From Candidatus Aphodousia faecipullorum (GTDB lineage Bacteria; Pseudomonadota; Gammaproteobacteria; Burkholderiales; Burkholderiaceae_F), in assembly GCA_018714205.1 (NCBI GenBank), contig DVNR01000003.1:1-51407 (forward strand): a DNA stretch of 51,407 bases. The letters are read 5' to 3'. Each line of letters begins with the position of its first letter. Within the stretch, counting starts at the first letter, position 1. This document shows, piece after piece, positions 26,194-35,385 of this stretch. A model generated the notes under the pieces. The model did no database searches. It saw only the letters and a list, made by a program, of their open reading frames with translations, and was not told where the DNA came from. A program made the position numbers and the translations under genes.

Positions 26194-26222
26194 ACGCCTC
26201 AAGGATCAACTCCCTGAGGCGT
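26194..26222. terminator. Convergent terminator between dpaL and dcuC copy 3
   Basis: ACGCCTCA (26194-26201) pairs perfectly with TGAGGCGT (26215-26222). It lies between the two convergent genes and could serve both; the T tracts are weak. Confidence 0.72.
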
Positions 26223-26246
26223 TATGTTCGTTTTGAGTCCTTTATA

Positions 26247-27506
26247 TTAGAACACAAAGAGCAGGGTTAACACACCGACAATCATGCCGGGTGCTGTACG
26301 TTTCACGAGATCCAAAGGATTGGAACGGCACAAACCGGCGATGACAATCACCACACCGGCAATCGGGCTCATCGTGCGACCAAGCGCACCGGAGACATAG
26401 GCCAAGTTGCCCAGGTTCGTGATGCTCATTCCGAAACTTTCTGCGTGCGGCGTGACGGCTTCGTTAAAGGCCATCGTTGCAGCGTCACCCGAACCAACCA
26501 AAATGGCCATTAAATACGGTCCTAACACACCACCCCATTGAGCATATTCGTTGGAGGACTTCAGTCCTTCAATCATGACATCAACAAGACCGGCGGCACG
26601 AAGTCCCATGGCAAAGACACTGGCGGAAACGATGATACTGACAATATCTGCAAAGCCTTTACCACAACCGGTAAAGAAGGTGGTGGTTGCTTTGGCTGGA
26701 CTTGTGCGTGTCACAATGATGGTGTAGATCGCGCCGATTACCATGGCTTGAGCGACGCCCATCTTTAACGCCGGCACACATGTATTGCCGAGAATCAAGA
26801 GCACGAGTGGAACAAGCGGAGCCAACGCGTAAAGCAAATTGACGTGATCAATGGTTTCACCGAAATTGCCGTCACCTTCGATCTTGCCGTCGCCTTTATG
26901 GTCACGCAGGGCAAATTCCGTCACAGTGATCATGACAACGCTGATGGCCCAAAGCACCATATAAGTGGTCATATTCTGAAGAATAAATTCCATGCCAGAA
27001 ATGCCAACATAAGAGCCCACCATGTTTTGGTGCGGCGAACCAGGGTTCAAGAATGAGCCGATCGTGCCGGCTAACACGGCAGCGCCGGCGCCGGCAGGCT
27101 TGATGCCAGCGCGGATCATAATCGGGATAAGCGTCGCGCCAACGGCAGCGGCGCAGCCGGCAGCGCTTGGGATCGCCGTGTTGACGATCAATGTCACGAT
27201 TGTGCAGGCAGGAATTAAGAAAACGCCCAAATGCTTAAGAGGGGCTGCGAGCAATGTGACCAAATGCAAGTCCGCTTTCGTGTAGCTCATCAAGAAAGCG
27301 AAGCCCATGGCGGCGGTGATGGCTTGCACCAAAGTGGCGCTAGTCATCATCTTAGCGAATTGGTCAAAGGCCTGCATTGGTGCCAATGAAATCAGGCACA
27401 GGAAAATACCAGCTGACAGAAGTGTTGTACGCACCTCAAACTTTTTCAAAAGGGCAGCGATAACGGCAAAAATAGTCGCTACGGCAATCCATGCGGTTAT
27501 TGACAT
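26247..27506 (-). CDS. DcuC-family carrier (copy 3)
   Basis: A 419-residue polytopic membrane protein starting MSITAWIAVATIFAVIAALL. ATG 27506 is chosen because AGGAG lies eight bases upstream; the in-frame start six codons earlier overlaps that site. It has the family core (TAIPSAAGCAAAVGATLIPI, FLNPGSPHQNMVGSYVGI, GSGDAATMAFNEAVTPHAES). The NPGSPHQNM motif differs from the NPGGAHPVM of copies 2 and 4, so its substrate may differ. It follows the amidohydrolase gene by 14 bases on the same strand, so the two form an operon and the carrier probably feeds that enzyme. Confidence 0.87.
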   Translation of the reverse strand: MSITAWIAVATIFAVIAALLKKFEVRTTLLSAGIFLCLISLAPMQAFDQFAKMMTSATLVQAITAAMGFAFLMSYTKADLHLVTLLAAPLKHLGVFLIPACTIVTLIVNTAIPSAAGCAAAVGATLIPIMIRAGIKPAGAGAAVLAGTIGSFLNPGSPHQNMVGSYVGISGMEFILQNMTTYMVLWAISVVMITVTEFALRDHKGDGKIEGDGNFGETIDHVNLLYALAPLVPLVLLILGNTCVPALKMGVAQAMVIGAIYTIIVTRTSPAKATTTFFTGCGKGFADIVSIIVSASVFAMGLRAAGLVDVMIEGLKSSNEYAQWGGVLGPYLMAILVGSGDAATMAFNEAVTPHAESFGMSITNLGNLAYVSGALGRTMSPIAGVVIVIAGLCRSNPLDLVKRTAPGMIVGVLTLLFVF

Positions 27507-27520
27507 AATGGGTACTCCTA

Positions 27521-28930
27521 TCAAGCGCGGATGCGTTCGGGTTCAGGGGTTGCCAGGTCGATCGTGATCGTTTCATAGCCTTTGTCTTGAAGCGCTTTTT
27601 CGCCTCGTTCAGTGGTGATGAAACGAAGACTCTTACCGTAGAGCACTCCGTCTTTCATGTTGATATGGCCGTCGACGTAGGTTTCGGTTGCTGTCAATGA
27701 CTTCATGTCGACAACCGTAATGTCTGCGACAGCGCCGTCGGTGAGATGACCGCGATCAAAGAGTCGCAAGTGACGCGCCGCGTTAAGACTTGCTTTGAGA
27801 ACAAACTCAGAAAGGGTGATAGCGCCAAAACGAACCAAGCTCAACCCCATCGGAATAATGACGTTACGCGGAATGCAACCACCGTCAGTAGACATGGCGT
27901 CAACGACAAAAGTGCCATCATCGCGCTTGGCTTGCGCAAGCATCAGGCGAGATACCGCTGCATTGACGGGGAAGCAACCAACCACATTTGTGGTGCCTTT
28001 TTCTTCCCAATAACGCATGGCGTCCAATCCTTCAAGCGCTTCGGTGATATAGCCGGTGTCGTGCAGTGTTAAAAGCAAACGACGCTTAAAGGCTTCACGA
28101 ATGCCATCAGCGGACACGGGAAGACCATAAATTTCCAAGCAGGTACGCGTTACAAAGTCGAGGACATTGCCATCGGCATCGCAAGACAAATGGGTGCCGT
28201 TATAGGGGCTTAAGTAGGCTTCAGACCAAATTTTGGGATGCGATTTCAAAAGTGAAAGGGCTTCATTGGCTTCTTCATCAGCAGCCTTCACGCGACCTCG
28301 GCAGTAAGAGTTGATATGAGCAAGGTGCAATCGCATGTTGCCAGCGGTTTCAACCGCTTGGCGCATACCCAAAATGTCTGAGTGTGCTGTTGTAGAGCCG
28401 GCATGCCAAGCCACGTAGACGTCTTTTTCGTTACAGAGCTCAATGGTGGTGCGGCAAGCGTCAATCGAGAGCGGCCAGTGACCGCCGACAAGTTTCACGC
28501 CAATGGCACCGCCTTCAGTTTGAGAATTGACAAAACCTTCGATTTGGGCGCGTGAAGGCGTGTCGGTTTTCCATAATTCAGACGGTTCCATGCGATCGAC
28601 TATAGCCACATTGATGCCACTGCCCGTTTTATGACCGTCGTTGAGCAGTTCGGCTAAAGGACCTGCCATGTCTAAACAGGTTGTTATACCGGCGAGCGCA
28701 GTCATGCGGGCACCGTATGGTGAACCGTAAACAGAGCCCAAATGCATGTGCGCATCAATGATTCCCGGAAATACGTATTTACCCGTGCAGTCATCAATGG
28801 CTTTAGCGCAGCCGGTCAGCTCTTCACCCACCGCTGCAATTTTTCCGTTTTCAATGGCAACATCCATGATGCCGTTTCGATTGTTAAGCGGGTCCACCAC
28901 GTGGCCGCCCTTAAGCAATACGTCCCACAT
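27521..28930 (-). CDS. Amidohydrolase-superfamily metallohydrolase (dihydroorotase/deacylase-like)
   Basis: The 469-residue protein is a TIM-barrel amidohydrolase. Metal ligands are visible as DAHMHLG (His61, His63), a probable carboxylated lysine in GVKLVGGHW, histidines in WHAGSTTAH and HLAHINSYC, and an aspartate in STDGGCIPRN. The N terminus LLKGGHVVDPLN and C-terminal GHLTDGAVADITVVDM are the small beta domain of the superfamily. This layout is shared by dihydroorotases, hydantoinases and N-acyl-amino-acid deacylases; I cannot assign the reaction. AAGGAG precedes the ATG. It is the promoter-proximal gene of an operon with dcuC copy 3 and is divergent from the CapA-like gene across the second palindrome. 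Confidence 0.8.
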   Translation of the reverse strand: MWDVLLKGGHVVDPLNNRNGIMDVAIENGKIAAVGEELTGCAKAIDDCTGKYVFPGIIDAHMHLGSVYGSPYGARMTALAGITTCLDMAGPLAELLNDGHKTGSGINVAIVDRMEPSELWKTDTPSRAQIEGFVNSQTEGGAIGVKLVGGHWPLSIDACRTTIELCNEKDVYVAWHAGSTTAHSDILGMRQAVETAGNMRLHLAHINSYCRGRVKAADEEANEALSLLKSHPKIWSEAYLSPYNGTHLSCDADGNVLDFVTRTCLEIYGLPVSADGIREAFKRRLLLTLHDTGYITEALEGLDAMRYWEEKGTTNVVGCFPVNAAVSRLMLAQAKRDDGTFVVDAMSTDGGCIPRNVIIPMGLSLVRFGAITLSEFVLKASLNAARHLRLFDRGHLTDGAVADITVVDMKSLTATETYVDGHINMKDGVLYGKSLRFITTERGEKALQDKGYETITIDLATPEPERIRA

Positions 28931-29017
28931 AATCTCTCCTTTAGTACGGCCGGCAATAGATCAGAATTCGACCGATAGCCTTAGCGTATGCTTTGATCCT
29001 TATTTCGCCAAAATAAC

Positions 29018-29029
29018 TCAGTTAACTGA
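29018..29029. promoter_or_regulatory. Palindromic operator TCAGTTAACTGA (site 2)
   Basis: The same 12-bp palindrome as at 23590, here between the divergent amidohydrolase and CapA-like genes and followed by TTGACTTTC. A TTGACT hexamer (29030-29035) abuts it, and TATAGT lies at 29050-29055, closer than ideal. Confidence 0.6.
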
Positions 29030-29094
29030 TTGACTTTCTTAGGCTTCGCTATAGTAGAGGTCAACATCAAAACACTTGATAGGGGGCTTAGGCC

Positions 29095-30387
29095 ATGAAG
29101 ACAACTTTTATCGCAACCGGTGATAGCTTCATTACACGTCACATCGGAGAGTACGGCTACGATGGTTACGAGGACGTGTGTGACCTCATCGATCGTCACG
29201 AAGTGCGTTTTGCTAATTTGGAGATGACGTTTCATAACCAAGAGGGTTACCCTGCTGCGGCAAGCGGTGGCACTTGGGCAATGACGGAACCGGAAATGCT
29301 TGATGATATGCTGGATTTCGGGTTTAACCTCTTTAACACCGCTAACAATCACACCGGTGACTATGGTCAAGGTGGCATTGCGGCGACAATCCGTCATCTA
29401 AAAGAGCGCAATATGACCTTTGCTGGCACGGGTATGACGCTTCAAGAAGCCTCTCGCCCTTGCTATTTGGAAACCCGTCAAGCGCGTGTTGCCTTAATTG
29501 GTGTGACGTCCTCCTTTGATCCCGCGGCTCGAGCTGGCGCTCAGAGTGGTGATGTTGTCGGTCGACCTGGATTAAATCCGTTGCGGTATAAAACGGTGTA
29601 TCACGTCAATGGTGAACATTTCGACATGGTCAAAGAGCTTGCCCGAGTGACATTAGTCAATTGGCCGGTTGAGCAAAAAATTGAGTGTGGGTATTTGCCG
29701 CCCTTTGAGGAAGGGTCCTTGCCATTTGGCAAACTGAACTTTGTCCGTGATGACGAGGAATTTATTGAAACGGTGCCTCATGCCGGTGATATGAACCGAA
29801 TTTTGGAAGAAATTAAAGAGGCCAAACGTCAGGCGGATGTTGTGCTCGTGAGTTTCCACGTCCATGAAATGACCGGCAAGGACACGACGCTTCCGGCGCA
29901 ATTTCATAAAACGTTCTGTCATGCTTGTATTGAGGCCGGCGCTTCTGTTGTGATCGGTCATGGACCTCATGAGCTACGGGGCATTGAGTGCTATCAAGGT
30001 GGTGTTATTTTCTACAGCCTTGGCAACTTTATTTTTGAAACGGAAACAACAGCGGTTCAACCTGCGGACGCGTTCCAAGAGCAGCGTTTGCCTATGGATA
30101 TGAAAGTCGGTGCCTACATGGACAACCGTAGTCGAAATGGCACAATCGGTTTCCCTGTGATGCCCAATATTTGGCGTGCCGTGATGGCCGGTTGGACCAT
30201 CGAAGACGGTAAAGTGACAGAAGTCACTTTATATCCGATTGATCTTGGCATGAAAATGAGTCGTGGTCAACGAGGACTTCCGCGATTGTCCGGCGATGAG
30301 GACACGTTGCGATATTTGCAAAGTCTCTCGGAACCCTTTGGCACAAAGATTGAAATCAAGGATGGGGTTGGAATGATTCATCTATAA
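29095..30387 (+). CDS. CapA-like (PGA_cap) metallophosphoesterase-fold protein
   Basis: This 430-residue protein contains the CapA domain found in poly-gamma-glutamate capsule genes. Family motifs seen in order are TGDSFITRHIG, ANLEMTFHN, FNTANNHTGDYGQGG (about residues 81-95), GHGPHELRGIECYQGG and VIFYSLGNFIFE. No signal peptide or membrane anchor is found, unlike classical CapA, so it should act in the cytoplasm. No capB or capC is nearby. Its place opposite an amidohydrolase and next to a GntR regulator suggests a catabolic hydrolase, perhaps for glutamyl amides or phosphoesters, but this is inference. Confidence 0.82.
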   Translation: MKTTFIATGDSFITRHIGEYGYDGYEDVCDLIDRHEVRFANLEMTFHNQEGYPAAASGGTWAMTEPEMLDDMLDFGFNLFNTANNHTGDYGQGGIAATIRHLKERNMTFAGTGMTLQEASRPCYLETRQARVALIGVTSSFDPAARAGAQSGDVVGRPGLNPLRYKTVYHVNGEHFDMVKELARVTLVNWPVEQKIECGYLPPFEEGSLPFGKLNFVRDDEEFIETVPHAGDMNRILEEIKEAKRQADVVLVSFHVHEMTGKDTTLPAQFHKTFCHACIEAGASVVIGHGPHELRGIECYQGGVIFYSLGNFIFETETTAVQPADAFQEQRLPMDMKVGAYMDNRSRNGTIGFPVMPNIWRAVMAGWTIEDGKVTEVTLYPIDLGMKMSRGQRGLPRLSGDEDTLRYLQSLSEPFGTKIEIKDGVGMIHL

Positions 30388-30418
30388 CGACCATATAGGG
30401 AAAGTAATGAGACTCTTG

Positions 30419-30441
30419 GCCGCCTGCGGGCGGCTTTTTTT
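30419..30441 (+). terminator. Terminator of the CapA-like gene
   Basis: GCCGCC (30419-30424) and GGCGGC (30429-30434) form a stem with a TGCG loop, followed by seven T. Confidence 0.92.
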
Positions 30442-30556
30442 AGATCGGGTATGAAGTGGCGATTAAAAAGTATTTTGCGGCAGTAATGTAAACAAACGCA
30501 ATAAGACACCCTAAACAGTTAAAATTAATGAGATTCATTTTTTGTAGAAAAGTTCC

Positions 30557-31297
30557 ATGCACAGCGCCAGGCAACGTTCTTTGTTTGAAGAGGTCCAAAA
30601 TCTTATTACGGAGAAAATTCGATCCGGGGTTTGGAAGCAAGGTGACGCGATTCCAAATGAATTGGAATTAGCCGATCTTTTTGGGGTAAGTCAGGGAACA
30701 GTTCGAAGGGCTTTACATGAGCTGGAATCTCATGGTGTTTTACTCAGACGCCAAGGCAAGGGGACGTTCGTCGCTAGTTTCCGCCGTAATTTAGAAAGCC
30801 TTCGCGAACGCATTAATTGGTTTGTGCCCGATGATCCGACCGTGTTGGAGTCACACTATCGACTGGTGTTGTTTGAGCAGGTCGATGCGCCGCTGAAAGT
30901 GGCTCGTCTGATGCACTGTGACGAAACGGAAAAACTCATCCACATACGTCGTGAATTGTATTATGGCAATGGGGATGTTGTGACCGCTTTCGATGACACC
31001 TACCTAAAGGCGAAAGATTTCCCGGGACTAACCGCGGAAGTCATCAGAGACGCTCACTCAGCGAATCTATATGTTCTCTACGAGGAGCGCTATGGTTACT
31101 TTATCACGTCAATGGAAGACTTGGCGCGAGCAGTCCTTTTGAATCCTTACCAAGCAGCAAAGGCTCACGTCTCAGTTCCCTATCCGGCAATCAGTCTGCA
31201 AAGGCGAGCCTACACGTTGGAGGGTCGTTTAATTGAATTGCGTTTTATCGTGAATGTGACAGACATCCAACATATGAGACTGCGCTCGGTCGGGTAA
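30557..31297 (+). CDS. GntR/HutC-family transcription regulator (copy 2)
   Basis: A 246-residue regulator with a GntR winged helix (about 7-72: LFEEVQNLITEKIRSGVW, LADLFGVSQGTVRRALHELE, LLRRQGKGTFVAS) and a UTRA ligand domain (about 90-246, ending VNVTDIQHMRL). It is shorter and more divergent than copies 1 and 3, which resemble each other. Being next to the CapA-like/amidohydrolase divergent pair, it is the best candidate to bind the two TCAGTTAACTGA sites. It lacks a clear Shine-Dalgarno. Its 3' end converges with the DUF134-NifX gene. Confidence 0.88.
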   Translation: MHSARQRSLFEEVQNLITEKIRSGVWKQGDAIPNELELADLFGVSQGTVRRALHELESHGVLLRRQGKGTFVASFRRNLESLRERINWFVPDDPTVLESHYRLVLFEQVDAPLKVARLMHCDETEKLIHIRRELYYGNGDVVTAFDDTYLKAKDFPGLTAEVIRDAHSANLYVLYEERYGYFITSMEDLARAVLLNPYQAAKAHVSVPYPAISLQRRAYTLEGRLIELRFIVNVTDIQHMRLRSVG

Positions 31298-31354
31298 TGC
31301 AGACCAAGGCGCAGCCATATAAATTATCAGTGAGTTTAGGTAGAACTTTGTTAA

Positions 31355-32146
31355 TTATCGCTTGCATTGGCAATCATCGTGATCGCCTCCACAACCACAG
31401 CCGCATCCGTCCGCATGATGATGTCCGTGTTGGGATTTTTCGCAAGCGGCTCGTAAATCACCTTGAAGCTCTCCCGAAAGCAGTTGAGCGACAGCTTCAT
31501 CGGCCGATCCGCTGACACCTGCCACCAGTTCAATGCCAGCTTGGTCAAGAGCGCTCACAGCACCGTTGCCGATACCCCCGCAAATAACGCATCCGATACC
31601 GTTTTCTGTCAAAAGACCCAACATCATTCCATGACCGCGTCCCTGAGCTTGAATGAATTCAGTTTCGACAATCTGATCGTTTTGGACGGTATAAACCTTA
31701 AATTGGGCAGCCATGCCGAAGTGTTGATAGATTTGTTCGTTCTTTACAGGTACAGCAATTTTCATTTTCAGATCTCCGTGTGATTTTGTTGAAATCGAAA
31801 AACAATGCGGTTGGTGTTCCCAGCGACAATGGCCTATGCAGTTTTGCCTGAAGCTTCCGTGACAAACTTGATAATTGCCACCGTCAATGACGAGCCCCCT
31901 GCCGTTGACAACCGCATCTGCAATTTTTGTGCGGGCTTTTTCGTATATTTCGGTGACTGTTGTACGGGAAATACACATCTGTTGTGCACATTCTTCGTGG
32001 GATCGATTTTCTAAATCCACAATGCGGATGACCTCGTACTCGTCAATGAACAGTGTCACGGGTGGAAGATTGGAGCGATTTTCAGGAAGGAATGTGCGAA
32101 AACGTGGTTCCTCGCACACGCGGCGGCATCGACAAGGTCTAGGCAT
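31355..32146 (-). CDS. DUF134 DNA-binding / NifX-NifB-type metal cofactor-binding fusion protein
   Basis: This 263-residue protein has two parts. Residues 1-95 form a DUF134 (helix-turn-helix) domain: MPRPCRCRRVCEEPRF and SHEECAQQMCISRTTVTEIY. Residues about 128-225 form a dinitrogenase iron-molybdenum cofactor-binding (NifX/NifB C-terminal) domain: MKIAVPVKNEQIYQHFG and GIGCVICGGIGNGAV. The C-terminal tail is rich in Cys and His (GCGCGCGGDHDDCQC) and probably binds metal. ATG 32146 is chosen because AAGGA lies seven bases upstream. No nitrogenase genes are present, so it is not nitrogen fixation; such fusions are known in anaerobes and may sense an iron-sulfur or metal cluster. Confidence 0.85.
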   Translation of the reverse strand: MPRPCRCRRVCEEPRFRTFLPENRSNLPPVTLFIDEYEVIRIVDLENRSHEECAQQMCISRTTVTEIYEKARTKIADAVVNGRGLVIDGGNYQVCHGSFRQNCIGHCRWEHQPHCFSISTKSHGDLKMKIAVPVKNEQIYQHFGMAAQFKVYTVQNDQIVETEFIQAQGRGHGMMLGLLTENGIGCVICGGIGNGAVSALDQAGIELVAGVSGSADEAVAQLLSGELQGDLRAACEKSQHGHHHADGCGCGCGGDHDDCQCKR

Positions 32147-32229
32147 CAATTTTCCTTTGTATACGACATATGTCGGAAATTAGAATATCCCCAAATTATT
32201 CGAAAAGCAAATTTCAGTCAATGCGCTTC

Positions 32230-32243
32230 TTGAGTTAACTCAA
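32230..32243. promoter_or_regulatory. Palindrome TTGAGTTAACTCAA upstream of alaS
   Basis: A perfect 14-bp palindrome between the divergent DUF134-NifX and alaS genes. It shares the GTTAAC core with the island operators but differs at one position in each arm. It may bind a different regulator or the DUF134 protein. Confidence 0.4.
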
Positions 32244-32350
32244 TTATGGCCAAGCAAGGTTAAAAATGACTAAAATAAACGAATTATTTTGCAGACTGCG
32301 CGGCTAGCCTTGACCAGGGGCGGTTTCGGGCAGAGAACTTGGAGTTTTTT

Positions 32351-34972
32351 ATGAAAACATCGCAAATTCGCGAGACCTTTCTGAAATTTTTTGAAAGCAA
32401 AGGTCATACGATTGTGCATTCGAGTCCGGTTGTTCCGGGCAACGACCCGACGCTTTTGTTTACGAACGCCGGCATGAACCAATTTAAGGACGTTTTTTTA
32501 GGTTTTGACAAACGCCCGTACACCCGAGCGACGACCGCTCAAAAATGTATCCGCGCAGGCGGTAAGCACAATGACTTGGACAACGTCGGCTATACCGCGC
32601 GCCATCACACCTTCTTTGAAATGTTGGGTAATTTCAGTTTCGGTGATTATTTCAAGCGCGATGCCATCAAAAACGCTTGGGAGCTGTTGACTCAACATTT
32701 TCATTTGCCACCCGAAAAGCTTTGGGTGACTGTTTACGCTGAGGACGATGAGGCTTACGATATTTGGAATAAAGAAGTCGGCGTGCCGGCTGAGCGGATT
32801 GTTCGCATTGGCGACAATAAAGGCGCTCGCTACATGTCGGATAACTTCTGGATGATGGGTGACACCGGCCCCTGCGGTCCCTGCTCAGAAATTTTCTATG
32901 ACCATGGCGAAAAAGTCCAAGGCGGCCCTCCGGGCAGCCCCGATGAGGATGGTGACCGCTATATTGAGATTTGGAATCTGGTGTTCATGCAGTTTAATCG
33001 CGATGAACACGGTGTCATGCACAAATTGCCGAAGCCCTCAGTGGATACCGGTATGGGTTTGGAACGTATTGCGGCGGTGCTTCAACACGTTCATAGCAAC
33101 TACGATATTGACCTTTTCAAGAACCTTTTGGCTGCCGTGAAGAGTGCGGTGGAAGCCGCCGGCGCTCAAAACGTTGATCCGGCGAGCCCCTCCTTGAAGG
33201 TGATTGCCGACCACATTCGTGCCTGCACTTTCTCCGTGGCTGACGGCATTGTGCCGGGTAACGAAGGTCGCGCTTATGTATTGCGTCGCATTTGTCGTCG
33301 CGCGATTCGTCATGGGTATAAGCTCGGTGCGAGAAAGCCCTTCTTTGCCAATTTGGTTGATGCCGTGGTGAAGGAAATGGGTGATGCCTATCCTGAAATT
33401 CGCAATCCGAAGATCAAAGGCGTGATCGCTAAGGAAGAGGGTCGTTTTGCTCAAACCTTGGCGCAAGGCATGCAAATTTTGGAAGACGCCATTGCTCAAA
33501 CCAAAGGTTCAGTGCTTTCGGGCGATGTGGCCTTCAAGCTTCACGATACCTACGGTTTCCCTGTTGATTTGACGGCTGACGTTTGCCGCGAACGCAATAT
33601 GACAGTCGACATGGCTGGATTCGATGCGGCGATGCAAAATCAGCGCGACATGGCTCGCGCCAACGCGAAGTTTAAGATGGCGGCTGGTCTTGACTATGCC
33701 GGCGCTGACACCGTGTTTACCGGTTATACGAGCTATGCGGAAAAAGGAGCCAAGGTTTTAGCGCTCTATAAAGACGGTGATAAGGTCGATGAAGCTTTCG
33801 CCGGTGACGATTGCGTGATTGTTTTGGATAAAACACCGTTTTATGGCGAAAGCGGTGGTCAGGTGGGTGACACCGGCACCATGAAAAATGACACGACCAT
33901 GATTCGTGTCATTGACACGCAAAAGGTGAAAGCTACCGTTTGGGGGCATCACGCTCACGTCGAAGAAGGCTCCGTGAAGGTTGGCGATGTGTTTGATGTC
34001 GCAATTGACAGTGATCGCCGTGAGGCCATCCGCCGCAACCACTCTGCCGCGCACTTGTTGCAATACGGCTTGCGGGAAGTGTTAGGTGAGCACGTTTTGC
34101 AACGGGGTTCCTGGGTTGGACCGGATGTGGCTCGTTTTGACTTCACGCATGGCGAAGCAATGACTGCCGAGCAAATTCATGAAGTGGAGCAAATTGTCAA
34201 CCGCTGTGTGTTGGCAAACACGGAGGTGATCACGAGTGTGATGCCGATCGAAGAAGCGAAAAAATCCGGCGCTCTGATGCTTTTCGGTGAAAAGTATGGC
34301 GATACGGTTCGCATGCTTCAAATCGGACCGTCGAAGGAATTGTGCGGTGGTACTCACATTGCGCGCACCGGCGACATTGGTTCCTTTAAGATTTTGAGTG
34401 AATCCGGCATTGCGGCTGGCATTCGTCGTGTGGAGATGACCACCGGTATGAACGTGGTGGAATTGACCCACAGACAGGAAACCGCTTTGAAGCAAACGGC
34501 TGCAGCCTTAAAGAGTCCGGTGGATCTCGTGGTCGATAAGGCCCATGCGACCTTTGAGACCGTCAAGAGCCTCGAAAAAGAAATTGTTCGTCTGAAGGGA
34601 AAAATGGCTGCTATGTCGGCCGCAAACCTTGCCGCTTCCGCTAAAAACGTCAATGGCATGAAGCTTGTCGTTTCGAAGGTTGAAGGGGTTGATGCCAAGA
34701 GCCTGCGCTCAATGGCTGAAAGTTTGCGCGACAAATTGGGTGATGCTGTGGTGGTGCTGGCCGTGGTGAACGACGGCAAGGCACAATTGGCCGCCGGTGT
34801 GTCTAAGAGCTTGAATGCTCGAGTGAAAGCCGGGGAGGTGGTCTCCTACGTTGCTCAACAGATGGGTGGAAAAGGTGGCGGTAAACCTGATTTAGCCATG
34901 GCCGGCGCGCCCGATGTCGCCAAGCTTGACGTGGCGTTAGCCGGTGTCGAAACGTTTTTGCAGACAAAGTAG
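32351..34972 (+). CDS. alaS: Alanine-tRNA ligase
   Basis: AlaRS charges tRNA-Ala and edits mischarged Ser and Gly. The 873-residue protein begins [23 protein letters not shown] 32351 follows GGAG at six bases spacing, so the earlier in-frame start is rejected. The class II catalytic domain is seen in [32 protein letters not shown] and [12 protein letters not shown]. The editing domain has [17 protein letters not shown] and [16 protein letters not shown], supplying the zinc-binding HxxxH and CxxxH sets. The C-terminal C-Ala domain ends near [12 protein letters not shown]. It is followed directly by a tusA-like gene. Confidence 0.96.
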   Translation: MKTSQIRETFLKFFESKGHTIVHSSPVVPGNDPTLLFTNAGMNQFKDVFLGFDKRPYTRATTAQKCIRAGGKHNDLDNVGYTARHHTFFEMLGNFSFGDYFKRDAIKNAWELLTQHFHLPPEKLWVTVYAEDDEAYDIWNKEVGVPAERIVRIGDNKGARYMSDNFWMMGDTGPCGPCSEIFYDHGEKVQGGPPGSPDEDGDRYIEIWNLVFMQFNRDEHGVMHKLPKPSVDTGMGLERIAAVLQHVHSNYDIDLFKNLLAAVKSAVEAAGAQNVDPASPSLKVIADHIRACTFSVADGIVPGNEGRAYVLRRICRRAIRHGYKLGARKPFFANLVDAVVKEMGDAYPEIRNPKIKGVIAKEEGRFAQTLAQGMQILEDAIAQTKGSVLSGDVAFKLHDTYGFPVDLTADVCRERNMTVDMAGFDAAMQNQRDMARANAKFKMAAGLDYAGADTVFTGYTSYAEKGAKVLALYKDGDKVDEAFAGDDCVIVLDKTPFYGESGGQVGDTGTMKNDTTMIRVIDTQKVKATVWGHHAHVEEGSVKVGDVFDVAIDSDRREAIRRNHSAAHLLQYGLREVLGEHVLQRGSWVGPDVARFDFTHGEAMTAEQIHEVEQIVNRCVLANTEVITSVMPIEEAKKSGALMLFGEKYGDTVRMLQIGPSKELCGGTHIARTGDIGSFKILSESGIAAGIRRVEMTTGMNVVELTHRQETALKQTAAALKSPVDLVVDKAHATFETVKSLEKEIVRLKGKMAAMSAANLAASAKNVNGMKLVVSKVEGVDAKSLRSMAESLRDKLGDAVVVLAVVNDGKAQLAAGVSKSLNARVKAGEVVSYVAQQMGGKGGGKPDLAMAGAPDVAKLDVALAGVETFLQTK

Positions 34973-34977
34973 ACGCC

Positions 34978-35205
34978 ATGCAGTTCGATCGTCAGATTGA
35001 TACACGGGGCACCAAGTGCCCCATGCCGGTCTTAAAAACGAAAAGAGCCCTTGCGACAATGCAGCAAGGTGAGGTTCTTTGTGTTTTAGCCACTGACCCC
35101 GCCAGCATGGGAGATCTGGTTCAGTTTGCGAAACAAACCGGTCACCAGATTCTTACCCAAGAAGAAAAAGACGGTGTGTACATTCATTACCTAAAGCACA
35201 AGTGA
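34978..35205 (+). CDS. TusA-family sulfur carrier protein
   Basis: This 75-residue protein has the TusA fold with the Cys-Pro active motif in TRGTKCPMPVLKTKRAL (Cys14), which carries a persulfide. The family is involved in tRNA thiolation or sulfur trafficking. The start lies 5 bases after the alaS stop, so it is co-transcribed. Whether it is true TusA for tRNA 2-thiouridine or a related TusA-like carrier cannot be settled from sequence. MnmC in this window acts on the same wobble uridine, which makes the tRNA role plausible. A strong terminator follows. Confidence 0.85.
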   Translation: MQFDRQIDTRGTKCPMPVLKTKRALATMQQGEVLCVLATDPASMGDLVQFAKQTGHQILTQEEKDGVYIHYLKHK

Positions 35206-35218
35206 TGGCTTTGAAGAG

Positions 35219-35245
35219 GCATCGATTCGCGGATCGGTGCTTTTT
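35219..35245 (+). terminator. Terminator of alaS-tusA
   Basis: GCATCGAT (35219-35226) pairs with ATCGGTGC (35233-35240, one G-U) and is followed by five T. Confidence 0.85.
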
Positions 35246-35362
35246 CTTTATGGAGCTTTCAAGATAAGTGGCGAATTGTTTGTTCTTAGATAGTGGAATT
35301 AGTGTCTTAATTTAACGTCGTGCTAAAAACGAATTTTGACAAATATTAGAGGTTGATATATA

Positions 35363-35376
35363 GTTCGATATCGAAC
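35363..35376. promoter_or_regulatory. Palindromic operator GTTCGATATCGAAC (site 1)
   Basis: A perfect 14-bp palindrome within TATATAGTTCGATATCGAAC, immediately downstream of a possible TATATA promoter box. The same sequence recurs at 35617. It precedes a remnant of a regulator-like gene. Confidence 0.7.
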
Positions 35377-35385
35377 AATTAAGGA

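Noticed and set aside
26538-27285. Several plus-strand frames opposite dcuC copy 3
   Set aside because: They are shadows of the carrier gene and have no ribosome sites or plausible composition.
31355-32149. Possible nitrogen-fixation locus from the NifX-like domain
   Set aside because: No nifHDK or other nif genes are present; the domain also occurs in non-diazotrophic anaerobes.
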